From the NCBI RefSeq assembly GCF_019175285.1, contig NC_056527.1, positions 104,212,377-104,276,376 of the forward strand: a DNA stretch of 64,000 nucleotides. Reading direction: 5' to 3'. The stretch comes from Sceloporus undulatus. Taxonomy: Eukaryota > Chordata > Lepidosauria > Squamata > Phrynosomatidae. Positions within the stretch are counted from its first letter, which is position 1; the number at the start of each line of letters is the position of its first letter. A program made the translations under genes and the position numbers. This document shows positions 26,401 through 31,199 of this stretch, piece after piece. Below the pieces are notes generated by a model. It saw nothing but the letters and a program-made list of their open reading frames with translations, had not been told where the DNA came from and did no database searches.

Positions 26401-29329
26401 TTACCAAGAAACCCTTGTGAGAGGGTCACCAACAGTCGGAAACGACTTGAAGACATAACAATACACAACAATACTAAGCTATGAAATAGCAATAGCATTT
26501 ACCTTTTTATACCTCTTCATACTGATCTAAGCAGTCTCTAATTGGTTTACAACATGTAAGCCAATTGTCCCCAACAAGCTAGGTACTCATTTTACCAACC
26601 TACAAAAGGATGGAAGGCTGAGTCAACCCTGGCTGGAGTTCTCAGTATTGAACTCACAACGTTGTGGCTGCAGTACTGGTATTTGGGCTCTTTCTGCTTG
26701 GGACCAGAAGTGTTGAAATGGGCTTTTTCACCAACAGAACATGAACACATCTTCACAGAGAGTGTGTGTCTATCTTCAGTTGTTCAATTTGATGACTAAT
26801 ATGAACATAACTGTTATAATAAATGAAAAGCAAGGAGGACTTTCCACACCAATTAACCTCCAATAGATGTGATGTCAAAAAGTGAGTTTCAGGATATTGA
26901 AAAAAAGGAGATATTTTATTATTGAAAATAGCCCGAGAAAATATTCTTGAAAACAGCCCATTTTCAGTAATGAAAACATCTCTTTTTTTCAATGTCCTGA
27001 GACTTTCTTTTCAGCATCACATATTATAATACAGGTTTAGCATCCCGTATCTAAATTGCTTGGGACCAGAAGTATTGGATTTTTTTTTCAATTTTAGAAT
27101 ACCTGAATATACATAATGAGATAACTTGGAGATGGGGCCCAGAGTTTGTTTCATATACATCTTATACACATAGCCTGAAGGTAATAAAATTACAATATTT
27201 GTAATAATTAAATAATAATGTAATAATAATTTAGTATTAATAATGCAACGTATGAAACAAAGTTTGTGTACGCCAAGGTTTCATTATGTGAGCCACCTGT
27301 GTGGAGAATTTTGGATTTCCATAGCTTTTTAGCACTGTTTTGAGAAGTACATGAAGTGGATGTTGTAAATGGTAGGTAGCAATATAAATATTTGCCATAG
27401 CAAATGAGGCATTTCAGCATATGAAAAGCTGTGATACGTTTGGCTATTTGTTACAGGAGTTCTGAAAGAGCCTTGGAGGAACAAGCTTTAGTCCCAGTTC
27501 ATGGTGAGCTAACCCCAGCTATTGAGAATCCAGATGGCACCTTATTTGAAATCCTGCTTCAATGGTGAGAAACCCCTATTGTCAGATGTATACTTTTGAC
27601 AATATTTTTACTCAGATCTTCACAGAGAGTAGAAGATATATACAGTATTTTTTTTTTTTTGTCTCATCAGGTTGTGGTTTCAATTTATTCACATACTTGT
27701 CTGCTCAAAGTAGTTTCAATTGTTTCTCATTTTTCTCCTTCCCTAGCAAATTACTTGCTGCCACTAGCAGGATAAGAACAGTCTAACAGTTTAGATCCAG
27801 AACAACATGTGTACTAAAGGTCACATAGGCAGAGAGTGCTTTTCCTTCATTATTCAGTAATCATAACTAGTTTTGTGTATTTGCCTTCAAGTCACTTCTT
27901 GAAGGAGTTTCTTAGGGGTTTCTTAGGCAAGGGAAACGTCCTCTGAAATATAACCTACAGCACCTGGTATTCATTGGTGGTTTCCCGTACAGATACTAAC
28001 CAGGACTGAAACTGCTTAGCTTCCACAATCAGGGCAGTATTTTCAAAACTTTGGTCTTCCAGATGTTTTGGATTTCAGATCCCAGAATGCTTGATTGTTG
28101 GCCATATTGGCTAGGGCTTCTGGTAGCTGAAGCCCAAAACACCTGGAAGACCAAAGTTTGGGAATCCCTGCCCTAGGATATTTAGGGCCATAACTAGTGT
28201 TGCACATCTGGAATAAGAATTGAGTATTCCTAGGAGAGATACTATTGCTTTCCAAGCAAGCACTGGTTAGACTTACAGCTAGCAGTGAGTATTGGTTCAC
28301 TATACTGTATACTAAGGTGGTGGTGCTTGGGGAACATGAACACAGTGTTAATAACACTTATGCAGCTCTATTATCTATTTGCTAGGCAAAACAAGTCAAT
28401 AATATGTCTGCATTTGGCAAATAATTTTGAGGTTTTTTTAAAAATGGAAATGGCCTAAAGGGAACATTCAGTAATAGTCAACAGAGGGGATTACTACAGC
28501 GCACACACATAACCCCGCTGCCGCCATGGCCTATCAATTTGGTGACTTCCCAGTTAATATGCTTTGGGCCTGGAAAGAGAAAAGAACCTTCCCTGCACTG
28601 TTAGTGAAACAGGACTATAGCTTGTCAAGGTCAGACAACAGAGTGAAGAATACAGGCAAAGCAAATCACACTGATTTTGAAGGCTGCAGCGTTTATACAC
28701 ATCATTTCTTTCCCATTTAAAGGGACACAAGTGGTATCTGAATTTTTTCCAATTTAAATACATTTTGAAAGGGGAAATCATTGTCCCTACATCCTCACCT
28801 TTCCTAAAATGAATGCACACTTCACCTGTTGAACTTGAACAGCTACAGTATGGTATAAAACACACACACATACGACAGTCCTATCAACCTTAAGAGGAGC
28901 CTCCTAGCTGTACCCATCTTGTGACGAGTGCAACCCATATTCCCTCCCAGTTTTGCAGCTGTGTTGCTTAATCTGAAATCCACATATGCTTCCAATTGAC
29001 TTCTTTATACTCCCCCATTGCTTTTCTCCTTCTCCCTCTAGTGCCCAAGCTCCAACTGTTGTGACTTTATTGAACTTGGGGGCATGAATTAATTGTAGTT
29101 ATCCCAGCATAATGTCTTCTCTCTACACAGGTTCGGTGATATCCCCTTACACGGCTTATTATTCATCTTGCAGAAATTGTTGCTTCCTGGACTCCTTATG
29201 TGTGTTTCATTGCTGGCAATATTGTTCTTAGTTCTACCCTATGACCAACATCCTAACTGGATTGAACCTAAGGGGCCAAACCCTTGGCCTCAATTACAAT
29301 TACAGTACTTACGGCCACCACCTGTCTAA
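423..29329 (+). CDS. KASH5: KASH5 (CCDC155), meiotic LINC-complex protein, 5' end outside window
   Basis: KASH5 sits in the outer nuclear membrane of meiotic cells, binds SUN1 through its C-terminal KASH peptide and recruits dynein-dynactin through its EF-hand-like and coiled-coil N-terminal half, moving telomeres for homologue pairing. Visible exons: 423-539, 2883-3067, 5287-5335 (or 5313-5335), 5578-5739, 6943-7060, 7181-7231, 7637-7714, 7837-7893, 9376-9435, 12001-12065, 15070-15157, 16501-16608, 17590-17744, 18876-18954, 19108-19347 (3' end uncertain), 27457-27564, 29131-29329. Segments resembling the mammalian protein as I recall it are EEHVLKCTFKACDPEQTG, MKDWIADC, LQRTIETAEE, STQQALDQA, EKEQQFL, ILDEYRTVVE, SPLCGV, ALVPV and the C-terminal LRPPPV. 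Phases agree at most junctions; the joins 3067/5287-5578 and 19108-27457 are unsolved. About 640 codons are visible, against about 560 aa in human. A Ras gene lies convergent downstream. Confidence 0.93.
540..1554. other. KASH5 intron, no recognised element
   Basis: AT-rich intron with a short C homopolymer near 738. I see no exon-like frame with splice sites and no repeat family I can name. Confidence 0.5.
1555..2088 (+). repeat. Sauria-type tRNA SINE, interrupted by TIR element
   Basis: SINE head at 1555-1589 (GTGTAGCGGTTTCAGTGTTAG) and body/tail at about 1919-2088 (CATGGAAACTCACTGGGTGACC, then AAGTCAGAAATGACTTATAG). The two halves are separated by the inverted-repeat element 1590-1918. 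The BovB-like AGTCNGAAATGACTT tail identifies the SINE family. Confidence 0.8.
1590..1918 (-). mobile_element. TIR DNA element (GGACTTTATC family) inside a SINE
   Basis: Reverse-orientation copy: begins TCAGACAAGGGAAATTGG and ends AGAAATTCCTCATGTGTGATAA. Related copies lie at 26025, 42763 and 55112. Internal sequence contains repeated GGGCAATGG and TCACGTAAATT motifs. Non-autonomous, with no coding capacity. Confidence 0.75.
2079..2274. mobile_element. hAT-like MITE with 8-bp target duplication
   Basis: Terminal inverted repeats CAGGGGTTGGCAACCT and AGGTTGCCTACCCCTG, GC-rich interior (CGGCCCGTGGGCCGGATCC). Flanked by the perfect 8-bp duplication ACTTATAG at 2071-2078 and 2275-2282, as expected for a hAT transposase. 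Inserted at the 3' end of the preceding SINE. Confidence 0.88.
2281..2412 (-). repeat. CR1 LINE 3' end
   Basis: Antisense CR1 tail: AGAATCATAGAGTTGGAAGA, then CATCCAGTCCAACCCCCTGC and CAGCCTCTGTTTAAAGACC. Typical 5'-truncated CR1 insert. Confidence 0.85.
2883..3067 (+). CDS. KASH5: KASH5 exon, EF-hand-like region part 2
   Basis: Acceptor GTTTATAG precedes 2883; the one base left by the previous exon plus GA restores Gly. It encodes VFRIIEYLQEMTGQSCEDW and then VMKDWIADCRQEG, the second EF-hand-like unit of the dynein light-intermediate-chain-binding domain. The strong donor TTC|GTAAGA gives phase 0; a weaker GT three bases earlier would give phase 2 and change the join to the next exon. Confidence 0.9.
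3068..4551. other. KASH5 intron with diverged repeat debris
   Basis: A GTCCTACATTTTG-type stretch at about 3370-3480 resembles the AT-rich ends of the element at 52080-52200, and 4420-4447 is a short CR1-tail fragment. The ORFs here (3446-3813) lack splice context and look fortuitous. Confidence 0.4.
4552..4805 (-). repeat. CR1 LINE 3' end
   Basis: Antisense CR1: GAATCACAAAGTTGGAAGAG, CATCCAGTCCAACCCCCTGC, then the longer 3' segment through GAACAGCTCTTACTGTCATT. Intronic in KASH5. Confidence 0.87.
5287..5335 (+). CDS. KASH5: KASH5 small linker exon, 5' boundary ambiguous
   Basis: Donor GAG|GTAAGTA after 5335 is strong. Two acceptors are possible: after 5286 (49-nt exon encoding YEGCPTLEKRENGFE, loosely like the GCP..EEPANLESF stretch of mammals) or after 5312 (23-nt exon encoding KREKMDL, whose phases match the strongest donor upstream and first acceptor downstream). 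Transcript data would decide. Confidence 0.55.
5578..5739 (+). CDS. KASH5: KASH5 exon, start of coiled coil
   Basis: Encodes EEAADLMNSIKDLQQGNKQL and then LQRTIETAEELNSRLSEEI, a heptad-rich coiled coil corresponding to LQRSMETAEEGSARLGEEI in human. Ends with AG of a split Ser codon at donor AAAAG|GTAAATA. A palindromic element is inserted directly behind this donor. Confidence 0.93.
5753..5967 (+). mobile_element. Palindromic Penelope-like element with hammerhead-like cores
   Basis: Inverted arms (AGAGTTTCTTCCTGACG and CGTCAGGAAGAAACTCT) around a short loop, flanked by an exact 13-bp duplication GTAAATATGAGGA (5740-5752 and 5968-5980). Right arm carries TGAAGA, a GCTAGC/GCTGG(T) stem and GAAACGTC, resembling a minimal hammerhead core. 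Same family as the elements at 18376 and 47979. The assignment to Penelope-like elements is inference. Confidence 0.65.
6080..6460 (+). repeat. LINE (L2/CR1-like) 3' end with (GTT)n tail
   Basis: The segment TTTTTAGATTGTAAGCCTGA, then GTAAGCTGCCCGGATTCCC and GCGGCATATAAATAAAT followed by (GTT)n at 6462-6483 is the 3' tail common to squamate L2/CR1-type LINEs. The 99-codon frame at 6066-6365 is probably fortuitous. Confidence 0.6.
6943..7060 (+). CDS. KASH5: KASH5 exon, coiled coil
   Basis: Acceptor TTTATTGCAG. The first base completes Ser, giving STQQALDQARAVANELEDL and then NLEEEKNRLYSQVRQL, nearly colinear with mammalian KASH5. Donor CTA|GTAAGTT, phase 0. Confidence 0.93.
7181..7231 (+). 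CDS. KASH5: KASH5 exon, coiled coil
   Basis: Acceptor CATGTTTTAG, donor GAG|GTGAGTA, 51 nt, phase 0 at both ends. Encodes EKEQQFLSVQVDNLQEE, matching EKEQQHLVAEMETLQEE of human. Confidence 0.93.
7637..7714 (+). CDS. KASH5: KASH5 exon, coiled coil
   Basis: Acceptor TCTTTTTACAG, donor AAG|GTACTC, 78 nt, symmetric phase 0. Encodes NKKLLLEKENSTCKIKELF followed by a lysine-rich run, the counterpart of NGKLLAERDGVKKRSQEL. Confidence 0.9.
7837..7893 (+). CDS. KASH5: KASH5 exon, coiled coil
   Basis: Acceptor CTTCCTTGCAG, donor GAG|GTAAAC, 57 nt, phase 0. Encodes FQLCEYENLISCKDAAINE, matching RQLFECEHLICQRDTILSE. Confidence 0.92.
7970..8195 (+). repeat. 5S-rRNA-derived SINE (5S-Sauria type)
   Basis: Contains TTAGTACTTAGATGGGAGACC, close to the 5S rRNA internal promoter (C box), followed by a squamate SINE body and the BovB-like tail GGTGACTTGAAGGCACA. 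Intronic in KASH5. Confidence 0.88.
8196..9375. other. KASH5 intron, nothing recognised
   Basis: AT-rich sequence without splice-flanked frames or repeats I can name. Confidence 0.45.
9376..9435 (+). CDS. KASH5: KASH5 exon, coiled coil
   Basis: Acceptor GTTATTTATAG, donor GAG|GTAGTG, 60 nt, phase 0. Encodes KTKQTEELTVILDEYRTVVE, matching RTRDVESLAQTLEEYRVTTQ. Confidence 0.92.
9595..9760 (-). repeat. Possible L2-tailed tRNA SINE fragment
   Basis: AATAGCAATAGTAAGTACATTTCTATACC and CTTAAGCAGTTTACAATGTGC resemble the antisense 3' tail of the SINE at 33145-33364 and 26482-26700. Diverged and partial. Confidence 0.45.
10020..10790 (+). repeat. BovB/RTE LINE endonuclease fragment
   Basis: Conceptual translation gives MNQRKLDIVKQEM and FAILGVSELKWESG, then after an inserted MITE NYTVFYSRNENLRRNG and IQVYAPTTEETKEKL, the apurinic endonuclease block of BovB/RTE elements. 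Several frames are used, so it is a decayed copy. Confidence 0.85.
10296..10518. mobile_element. Tigger/pogo-like MITE nested in BovB
   Basis: Ends CAGTGCGCCCGC and GGGACCACTG, flanked by TA on both sides (10294-10295, 10519-10520). It interrupts the BovB coding sequence and so is younger than it. Confidence 0.75.
11247..11310 (+). repeat. Short tandem duplication
   Basis: ATTCTTTCAGTTTTTCCAAA plus AAAATAA.CCTTT occurs twice in direct tandem, a roughly 30-bp unit, probably a local slippage duplication. Confidence 0.7.
11685..11897. mobile_element. Palindromic MITE (GGTCCAAAACACACTG family)
   Basis: Starts GGTCCAAAACACACTGCA and ends TGCAATGTGTTTTGGACC. The interior is also self-complementary (GGGAACTGTAG with CTACAGTTCCC). 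Related copies lie at 38398, 44690, 57255, 59331 and 59697. Confidence 0.8.
12001..12065 (+). CDS. KASH5: KASH5 exon, end of coiled coil
   Basis: Acceptor TCTCTATGTAG, donor AT|GTAAGTG, 65 nt. Encodes ELKMEIKRLQDHLCQAYQLP, matching ELRLEISRLEEQLSQTYEGP; ends two bases into a Met codon. Confidence 0.92.
12283..12418. mobile_element. hAT-like palindromic MITE
   Basis: CAGGGGTGAACAACC at one end and CATCCCCTG at the other with a partly palindromic CTCCCATCA-type interior, resembling the element at 51198. Confidence 0.55.
12586..12616 (+). repeat. (TAA)n microsatellite
   Basis: About ten TAA units followed by a fragment reading TTTATTTTTACCCCACTTT, which looks like a LINE tail. Confidence 0.9.
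12699..13225. mobile_element. GC-rich TIR element (GGCGCGTTACAG family)
   Basis: Ends TTGGCGCGTTACAGAC and GGTCTGTAAACCGCCA. The interior has a large inverted repeat around 12720-12810 (GTACTAGGGTTAGGA with TCCTAACCTTAGTAC). CpG-rich island-like interior. A relative lies at 58049-58435. Superfamily not determined. Confidence 0.65.
13712..13733 (+). repeat. (AC)n microsatellite
   Basis: Eleven AC units in KASH5 intron. Confidence 0.9.
14370..14413 (+). repeat. (AC)n microsatellite
   Basis: About 22 uninterrupted AC units flanked by CTATCTCT sequence on both sides. Confidence 0.95.
14716..14746 (+). repeat. (AAAC)n microsatellite
   Basis: Seven to eight AAAC units behind AAAATAAATAAATACC. 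Confidence 0.9.
15070..15157 (+). CDS. KASH5: KASH5 exon, linker after coiled coil
   Basis: Acceptor TTTCTGACACAG, donor AAA|GTAAGA, 88 nt. Completes Met and encodes NLRDSLQNMKTCFQAPMQPL and then MEIEESQK, corresponding to the LGLEIEAIRQ area of human. Confidence 0.85.
15190..15270 (+). repeat. CR1 LINE 3' end
   Basis: Sense-orientation tail with GGGGGTTGGACTGGATGGCC and terminal ATTCTATGATTCTATG units. It begins only about 30 bases after the KASH5 exon ending at 15157. Confidence 0.87.
16156..16407. mobile_element. Tigger/pogo-like MITE (TACGAA family)
   Basis: TIRs CAGTAGTCCCTCGGGTTACG and ATCCCGGGGCACCACTG, TA on both sides, interior repeats of TCGTAACCCG and TCGTATCCCG. Relatives at 30430, 60904 and 61177. 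Confidence 0.8.
16501..16608 (+). CDS. KASH5: KASH5 exon, linker with tandem acceptor
   Basis: Encodes EFGESNHLPSPLCGVLPSF and then VVLENINSSTEEL; SPLCGV corresponds to NPLCGV of human. Donor CTG|GTGAGTG, 108 nt, phase 0. The acceptor reads TTCAGCAG|GAG, a NAGNAG arrangement, so an isoform with one extra Gln is possible. Confidence 0.85.
16609..17589. other. KASH5 intron, nothing recognised
   Basis: No exon or named repeat seen. Confidence 0.45.
17590..17744 (+). CDS. KASH5: KASH5 exon, diverged middle region
   Basis: Acceptor TCTCTCTCCAG, donor AAG|GTATGG, 155 nt. Basic and Ser-rich (RRALLQRTYSLSHL). I see no clear alignment to mammalian KASH5, but phase joins correctly to both neighbours. 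Confidence 0.75.
17925..18048. mobile_element. Palindromic MITE remnant
   Basis: GGACTGCATCTCCCAGCATC and GGCTGGAGGGCTGCA are the arms of the common short hAT-derived palindrome of squamates. Degenerate ends. Confidence 0.5.
18376..18570 (+). mobile_element. Palindromic Penelope-like element with hammerhead-like cores
   Basis: Best-preserved copy. Exact 15-bp target duplication ATCCATAGAGTATGT at 18361-18375 and 18571-18585. Arms TTCTTCCTGACGTTTCGCC and GGCGAAACGTCAGGAAGAA nearly meet at a four-base loop. The right arm holds AGAAGATGCCAGC, loop CACAGAT, GCTGGCGAAACGTC, the layout of a minimal type I hammerhead. Long TSDs argue for target-primed reverse transcription rather than a cut-and-paste MITE. 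Confidence 0.7.
18876..18954 (+). CDS. KASH5: KASH5 exon, diverged middle region
   Basis: Acceptor CTTCCAACCTAG, donor CAG|GTGCTT, 79 nt. Completes Ser and encodes KEKPKQIGVTPNRNEIWTCS. Supported by splice signals and phase rather than by similarity. Confidence 0.7.
19108..19347 (+). CDS. KASH5: KASH5 exon or alternative terminal exon
   Basis: Behind acceptor TTTTTTTTAAAG the frame continues in phase 0 (RKRMEEAIKALGEKG, then SHSPYKVMKQGS) for 79 codons to a TAG at 19345-19347. The C-terminal exon at 27457 needs a two-base overhang. No convincing donor giving that phase occurs here, so either this is a KASH-less alternative last exon, a weak donor is used, or another exon lies between 19348 and 27456. 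Confidence 0.55.
   Translation, partial: RKRMEEAIKALGEKGRVKNGRQSYFSHSPYKVMKQGSCTMKASFESTHKQLTEGFSRLSKVFCVKDMQDVLNITQRSSQ
19348..22440. other. KASH5 intron, nothing recognised
   Basis: Short frames at 19603, 19934, 20675 (minus), 20985 and 21853 have no splice logic or family I recognise. The stretch near 21806 (TTCTATTACAG followed by GAGCAAAAGACC) is the best-looking candidate for the missing KASH5 exon, but it lacks a good donor. Confidence 0.4.
22441..23420. other. KASH5 intron with overlapping frames of unknown origin
   Basis: A 149-codon + frame (22489-22938) overlaps 69- and 70-codon minus frames. I do not recognise any of them. There is no promoter, splice or poly(A) context, so I do not call a gene. 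It may be an old repeat. Confidence 0.35.
23441..25345 (-). mobile_element. 5'-truncated L1 LINE, ORF2 C-terminal part
   Basis: Antisense to KASH5, flanked by the 14-bp duplication AAGAAGCTTTTTTT (23427-23440 and 25346-25359), with the oligo(T) end at the left marking the 3' end. One open frame, 25333-23834 (499 codons), carries the L1 ORF2 block after the RT fingers (KYLGIWITNKNSEL, LSLLGRISVIKMNILPK, FVWKGKKPRIK, ERGGLAMPNLRIYFE) and the C-terminal Cys segment CWKCGKIQGTLYHMWWTC. The frame is open to the truncation point and the TSD is perfect, so the insertion is young. It lacks promoter, ORF1, endonuclease and most of RT, so it is immobile. Confidence 0.93.
23834..25333 (-). CDS. L1 ORF2p C-terminal fragment, 499 codons
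   Basis: The uninterrupted C-terminal third of an L1 ORF2 protein: end of reverse transcriptase, linker and zinc-knuckle-like CX2C...HX4C region (C-W-K-C at about residue 374, H and C about ten residues on). It is followed by about 390 bases of 3' UTR. Not a host gene. Confidence 0.9.
   Translation of the reverse strand: MHKKTKYLGIWITNKNSELFANNYGNLWDCVKKDLKRWKDLSLSLLGRISVIKMNILPKFLFLFQTIPVITNEKPFKEWEKGLSKFVWKGKKPRIKMKYLQDVGERGGLAMPNLRIYFEVSCLLWLKEWISLTDEDLLSLEHTNLRFGWHASLFYDKERANRDVSNHFVRGPLLRIWKKYKRLICDKIPMWASPQEAFFKYSSKKDEWIYYKDLLVLRNGKYQIKTHESLLNQGLDISWFFYRQLRERFSMDQKQGGIGNTDSNLEAELLSDKRAPISRLYKCILAYQMEDELIKDNMIKWARNFDVVIPLDQWEYSWKKRIRYTCSQSIRESYYKIFYRWYLTPVKISKMYNCSNNLCWKCGKIQGTLYHMWWTCEHAVNFWKMIYFEIKKLIDVRLKFSPDVFLLNIIDFGLEKKCGKIIFYMLSAARIIYARNWKSKMTPRKEDWIYKLLDMMEMDKLSEALRNESQSKYREDWTIVIKSLQEQWGRNVVVGVGIL
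25985..26466 (+). repeat. Sauria-type SINE interrupted by TIR element
   Basis: Head 25985-26024 (CATGGTGTAGTGACTGAGTG), tail 26285-26466 (GATGGAAACCCACAGGGTGA, AGTCGGAAACGACTTGAAG). The inverted-repeat element 26025-26284 separates the halves. Confidence 0.85.
26025..26284 (+). mobile_element. TIR DNA element (GGACTTTATC family)
   Basis: GGACTTTATCACATGTGAGG at the left and CCCTTGTCTGATAAAGTCC at the right. Interior has TTCACATGAATTCGC, GAATTTACGTGAATGC and repeated CCATTGCC. No coding capacity. Confidence 0.85.
26482..26700 (-). repeat. tRNA-derived SINE with L2-like tail
   Basis: Antisense copy: AAGCAGTCTCTAATTGGTTTACA tail region, then GAACTCACAACGTTGTGGCTGCAGTACTGG head. Same family as 33145-33364. 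Confidence 0.7.
27457..27564 (+). CDS. KASH5: KASH5 penultimate coding exon
   Basis: Acceptor TTTGTTACAG, donor TG|GTGAGAA, 108 nt. In the frame that joins the KASH exon it encodes SSERALEEQALVPVHGELTP; EEQALVPV resembles LQQALVPV of human. The first base needs two bases from the previous exon, which is not yet identified. Confidence 0.85.
27870..28024 (-). repeat. 5S-rRNA-derived SINE
   Basis: Antisense: TGCCTTCAAGTCACTTCTTG tail, GGTATTCATTGGTGGTTTCCC and ACTAACCAGGACTGAAACTG body, the complement of the 5S C-box region. Confidence 0.8.
28033..28171. mobile_element. hAT-like palindromic MITE
   Basis: CAAAACTTTGGTCTTCCAG and CTGGAAGACCAAAGTTTGGG as arms with AGATCCCAGAATGC interior; ends AATCCCTG. 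Confidence 0.75.
28440..29100. other. Last KASH5 intron, unassigned
   Basis: Short CpG spot at 28500-28525 and mixed AT-rich DNA. I could not name a family. Confidence 0.35.
29131..29329 (+). CDS. KASH5: KASH5 last exon, transmembrane helix and KASH peptide
   Basis: Acceptor CTCTCTACACAG. It encodes a hydrophobic helix (LLLPGLLMCVSLLAILFLVL) and a short perinuclear tail rich in Pro and Trp ending WPQLQLQYLRPPPV before TAA at 29327-29329. The terminal PPPV is the SUN-binding KASH signature, and the tail is nearly the mammalian WPHLQLCYLQPPPV. The gene therefore looks functional. Confidence 0.96.
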
Positions 29330-29390
29330 TCCTATTCCCTTTCTCAATTTGTGCAGCCGAAACATGATGTCTGGAAAGTGTTATCACAAA

Positions 29391-29396
29391 AATAAA
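29391..29396 (+). terminator. KASH5 poly(A) signal AATAAA
   Basis: The first AATAAA downstream of the KASH5 stop, about 62 bases after it, implying a very short 3' UTR. The downstream sequence is only weakly GT-rich, so use is inferred. Confidence 0.6.
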
Positions 29397-29429
29397 TTTA
29401 AAAATTGCAAGAATCTGAATCCCTTTAAG

Positions 29430-30429
29430 CTCATTCTTCAAGTGAATACTATATACTTTTAAAACTGAAGCAGATCTCTGAGATGTTGGTCTTAAGTTTC
29501 ATGGGGGGGTTTTTGTGCCTGTTGCTACTGGTAATTTTGAATTTAATGAACATGTTTTTGCATATAGCTTGTACAGTGAGTATTGGTAGTGTTTTGGGAA
29601 CTATAGTGGCTCTGTGTAGGATTTTAGAGCGTAATTCTCCCCCCTTCAGAATTTTAAATTTTATTTTTTAAACTAAAAATACCCTCACACTGATGCAATT
29701 TTCCACTGTACTTTGGAGGTCACTTGGGCTGTTTTAGAGCAAAGAGAGACTTATTTAACTAAAGCGTTACTGGGAAGCTCTCCATGTGATAAAATTGCCC
29801 TACAAATCCATTAAGGGGGGGGGGGAATGAGGAATGTTTTTTTTGATCTGACAGTCAGAAGTACTGCAGTTTACATTCTGCTGTGTTCAGCATTAGCCAA
29901 TTAAAGTTCAGCACAAATTCTCAGTACCATTTCTATTGGCCACCATTTTATGACTCCTTACTTTTTTTGTTTTGCTTATACTTTAATAGAAAACAGAGAA
30001 CACTTTAATGTTAAATTCTGTATTACTTTATGAGCACTGAAATGTTTAGAAACTAGTTAAAAGACTGCTGAAAATTTGACATAAAACACTCATCATAGTT
30101 ACAATGAAGTCACACCGAATTACTTTCCTGATGTTATTGCTTACATCTGAATTGCGACAATTACTTTCCTGATGTTATTGCTTACATCACGACTCTATCC
30201 TCTAATGCCAAATGTTTCTGTAACTGCAGATTGCATTACGCTTCTATTCAGAGGTGAGGGTGAGCATGCAGGTAAATGGTCTTTTTCTGCTGTGAAGAAA
30301 AATATAAGTGCCCCAGAGGAACTGTATGGAAATCAGATGCTGATATTGTGTGGTTGTTCAGTAAAATGAGGTATGGAGATACCACACTAAATCCTTGGTG
30401 TAAAAGCACCCATGTCATTCCTTCCTAAT
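29430..30429. other. Intergenic, nothing recognised except a short duplication
   Basis: ATTACTTTCCTGATGTTATT plus GCTTACATC occurs at about 30119-30147 and again at 30160-30188. Otherwise no gene or repeat family recognised. Confidence 0.45.
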
Positions 30430-30556
30430 CGGCGCTATTTCACACGAAATCGCGGCTTTTCCCCATTAGCGCCTATGGGTTTTCGGCTTGCGAAGGCTTT
30501 TCGGGTTACGAAAGCGGCGGCGGAACGAATTAATTTCGTAACCCGAGGGAGCACTG
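30430..30556 (-). mobile_element. Partial Tigger/pogo-like MITE (TACGAA family)
   Basis: Only one half is present: CATTAGCGCCTATGGGTTTT, CGGGTTACGAAAGCGGC, ending ACCCGAGGGAGCACTG before TA. Confidence 0.75.
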
Positions 30557-30989
30557 TATGCACCAGTCACACTCCAGCATCTGCATACTATTGTTTTCTG
30601 GAGTGGATGCGCTCAATTTAACAGATTTTCTTTATTCTGATCCTGTTCTGATCCCAGTTGTTGTAAACCTGGAACTATATGTCATACAGCAAATACACAG
30701 TTCCCTGACCATACTGCCAAGTACTGCTCATATTGAAGGGTTATCTTACTCTTGTTCTACCCTTTCCCCCTTTCCAAAGCAATTTCTCGGGTTTCCCCCC
30801 CTACCCAGAAATTACGCCAATATGAACTACAAATGTACTAAGCAGTTACCCTCCTTACTAGTCTCCTCTGCAACCATTAGCAGAACCCTGTGTGCAGAGG
30901 TAAAGTATAGATTCACATTAAGATTTTCTGAGAATTAGATATTTAATTTACGACTGGGTGTTTGCATTCTTCTGTTGGCCTAATGGAAA

Positions 30990-31199
30990 GAGCCAGTGTA
31001 GTGTAGTGGTTTGAGTGTTGGACTCTGGAGGCCAAGGTTCAAATCCCAGCTCAGCCATGGAAACCCACTGGGTGACCTTGGGCAAGTCACACTCTCTCAT
31101 CCTCAGAGGAGGGCCCCTCTGATTAAATCTTGCCAAGAAAACCCTGATAGGCTCATCTTAGGGTTGCCTTAAGTCAGAAATGACTTATAGGCACACAAT
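30990..31199 (+). repeat. Sauria-type tRNA SINE
   Basis: Nearly complete: GTGTAGTGTAGTGGTTTGAG (A box), GGTTCAAATCCCAGCTCAGC (B box), CCACTGGGTGACCTTGGGCA, and BovB-like tail AAGTCAGAAATGACTTATAG. Confidence 0.92.

Noticed and set aside
28440-28900. Possible LTR remnant
   Set aside because: I could not find paired terminal repeats, a primer-binding site or a recognisable retroviral frame, so I made no call.
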